Source of the DNA: Pelotalea chapellei
GTDB taxonomy: Bacteria > Desulfobacterota > Desulfuromonadia > Geobacterales > Pseudopelobacteraceae
NCBI RefSeq assembly: GCF_018531195.1
Contig: NZ_JAHDYS010000014.1
Span: 35,078-99,077, forward strand
Length of the DNA: 64,000 nt
Direction: 5' to 3'
Below are positions 63,973 through 64,000 of the stretch, piece after piece; position 1 is the stretch's first letter; each line of letters opens with the position of its first letter. The notes under the pieces are model-generated. The model did no database searches, was not told the origin of the DNA, and saw only the letters and a list, made by a program, of their open reading frames with translations. The position numbers and the translations under genes were made by a program.

Positions 63973-64000
63973 CATTATTATCAAGACACGGCTTTCCAAA

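Overview
The window looks like chromosome of a Geobacteraceae-type (Desulfuromonadia) bacterium. The evidence is a mercury-methylation hgcAB pair, many PAS/GGDEF/hybrid-kinase/HDOD/FapA signalling genes, a bifunctional PutA with a divergent GntR regulator, a lexA-ImuB-like pair, and several families of small interspersed inverted repeats. Assignments rest on reading the sequence and recalling families; no database search was possible.

Layout. 1-6.6 kb: 3-prime end of a DinG/XPD-type helicase, a YidB-like protein, small envelope/hypothetical genes with an M41-like HEAAH protein, and an AsmA-like protein. 6.6-8.2 kb: a higBA toxin-antitoxin module between two copies of one terminator sequence, then 745 bases without a gene. 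8.2-14.9 kb: membrane proteins, a cupin with a frame break, a cysteine hydrolase, a deletion-scarred GyrI-like gene, a brnTA module whose toxin is split by a TA-flanked miniature element, an Lrp regulator, a DapDC-like decarboxylase and a ferritin-like protein. 15.1-17.1 kb: MarR-type regulator, hgcA and hgcB; hgcA has an in-frame UGA directly after a Cys codon, followed by a SECIS-like hairpin. 17.1-20 kb: M23 peptidase, MscL with a zinc ribbon, DUF4112 and DUF2007 proteins.

20-30 kb is a signalling block: a PAS-GAF-PAS-GGDEF protein and a minus-strand cluster of two hybrid histidine kinases, a single-domain receiver, a FapA-family protein, an HDOD protein and a small partner. 30-41 kb holds an alpha/beta hydrolase, an AsmA-like/GT51 transglycosylase fusion, a nitroreductase, a DUF559 nuclease-like gene between two direct copies of a miniature repeat, a YqhD/DkgA/YqhC-like redox neighbourhood, a flavodoxin/EcsC deletion scar and a DUF4143 ATPase. 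41-43.5 kb is a scarred stretch: a SEC-C gene with an in-frame TAG and a frameshifted, truncated threonine aldolase. 43.5-53.4 kb: putA and its regulator, a universal stress protein, a YbaL-like antiporter, an MMPL exporter and a stand-alone secF.

53.4-56 kb contains small exported proteins and gene remnants. 56.1-61.8 kb is an AT-rich island that I read as a RiPP (ribosomally made, modified peptide) locus: a 155-residue precursor with ten cysteines in its last 32 residues, a SPASM radical SAM maturase with a C-terminal PqqD-like recognition domain, a B12-type RiPP-maturation radical SAM protein, and a second B12-type radical SAM-like protein whose cluster motif is split by a 25-residue insertion. 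The window ends with lexA overlapping a Y-family polymerase homologue that lacks the usual catalytic carboxylates.

The two most interesting items are the possible selenocysteine in HgcA and the cysteine-rich RiPP locus with its unusual radical SAM enzymes.
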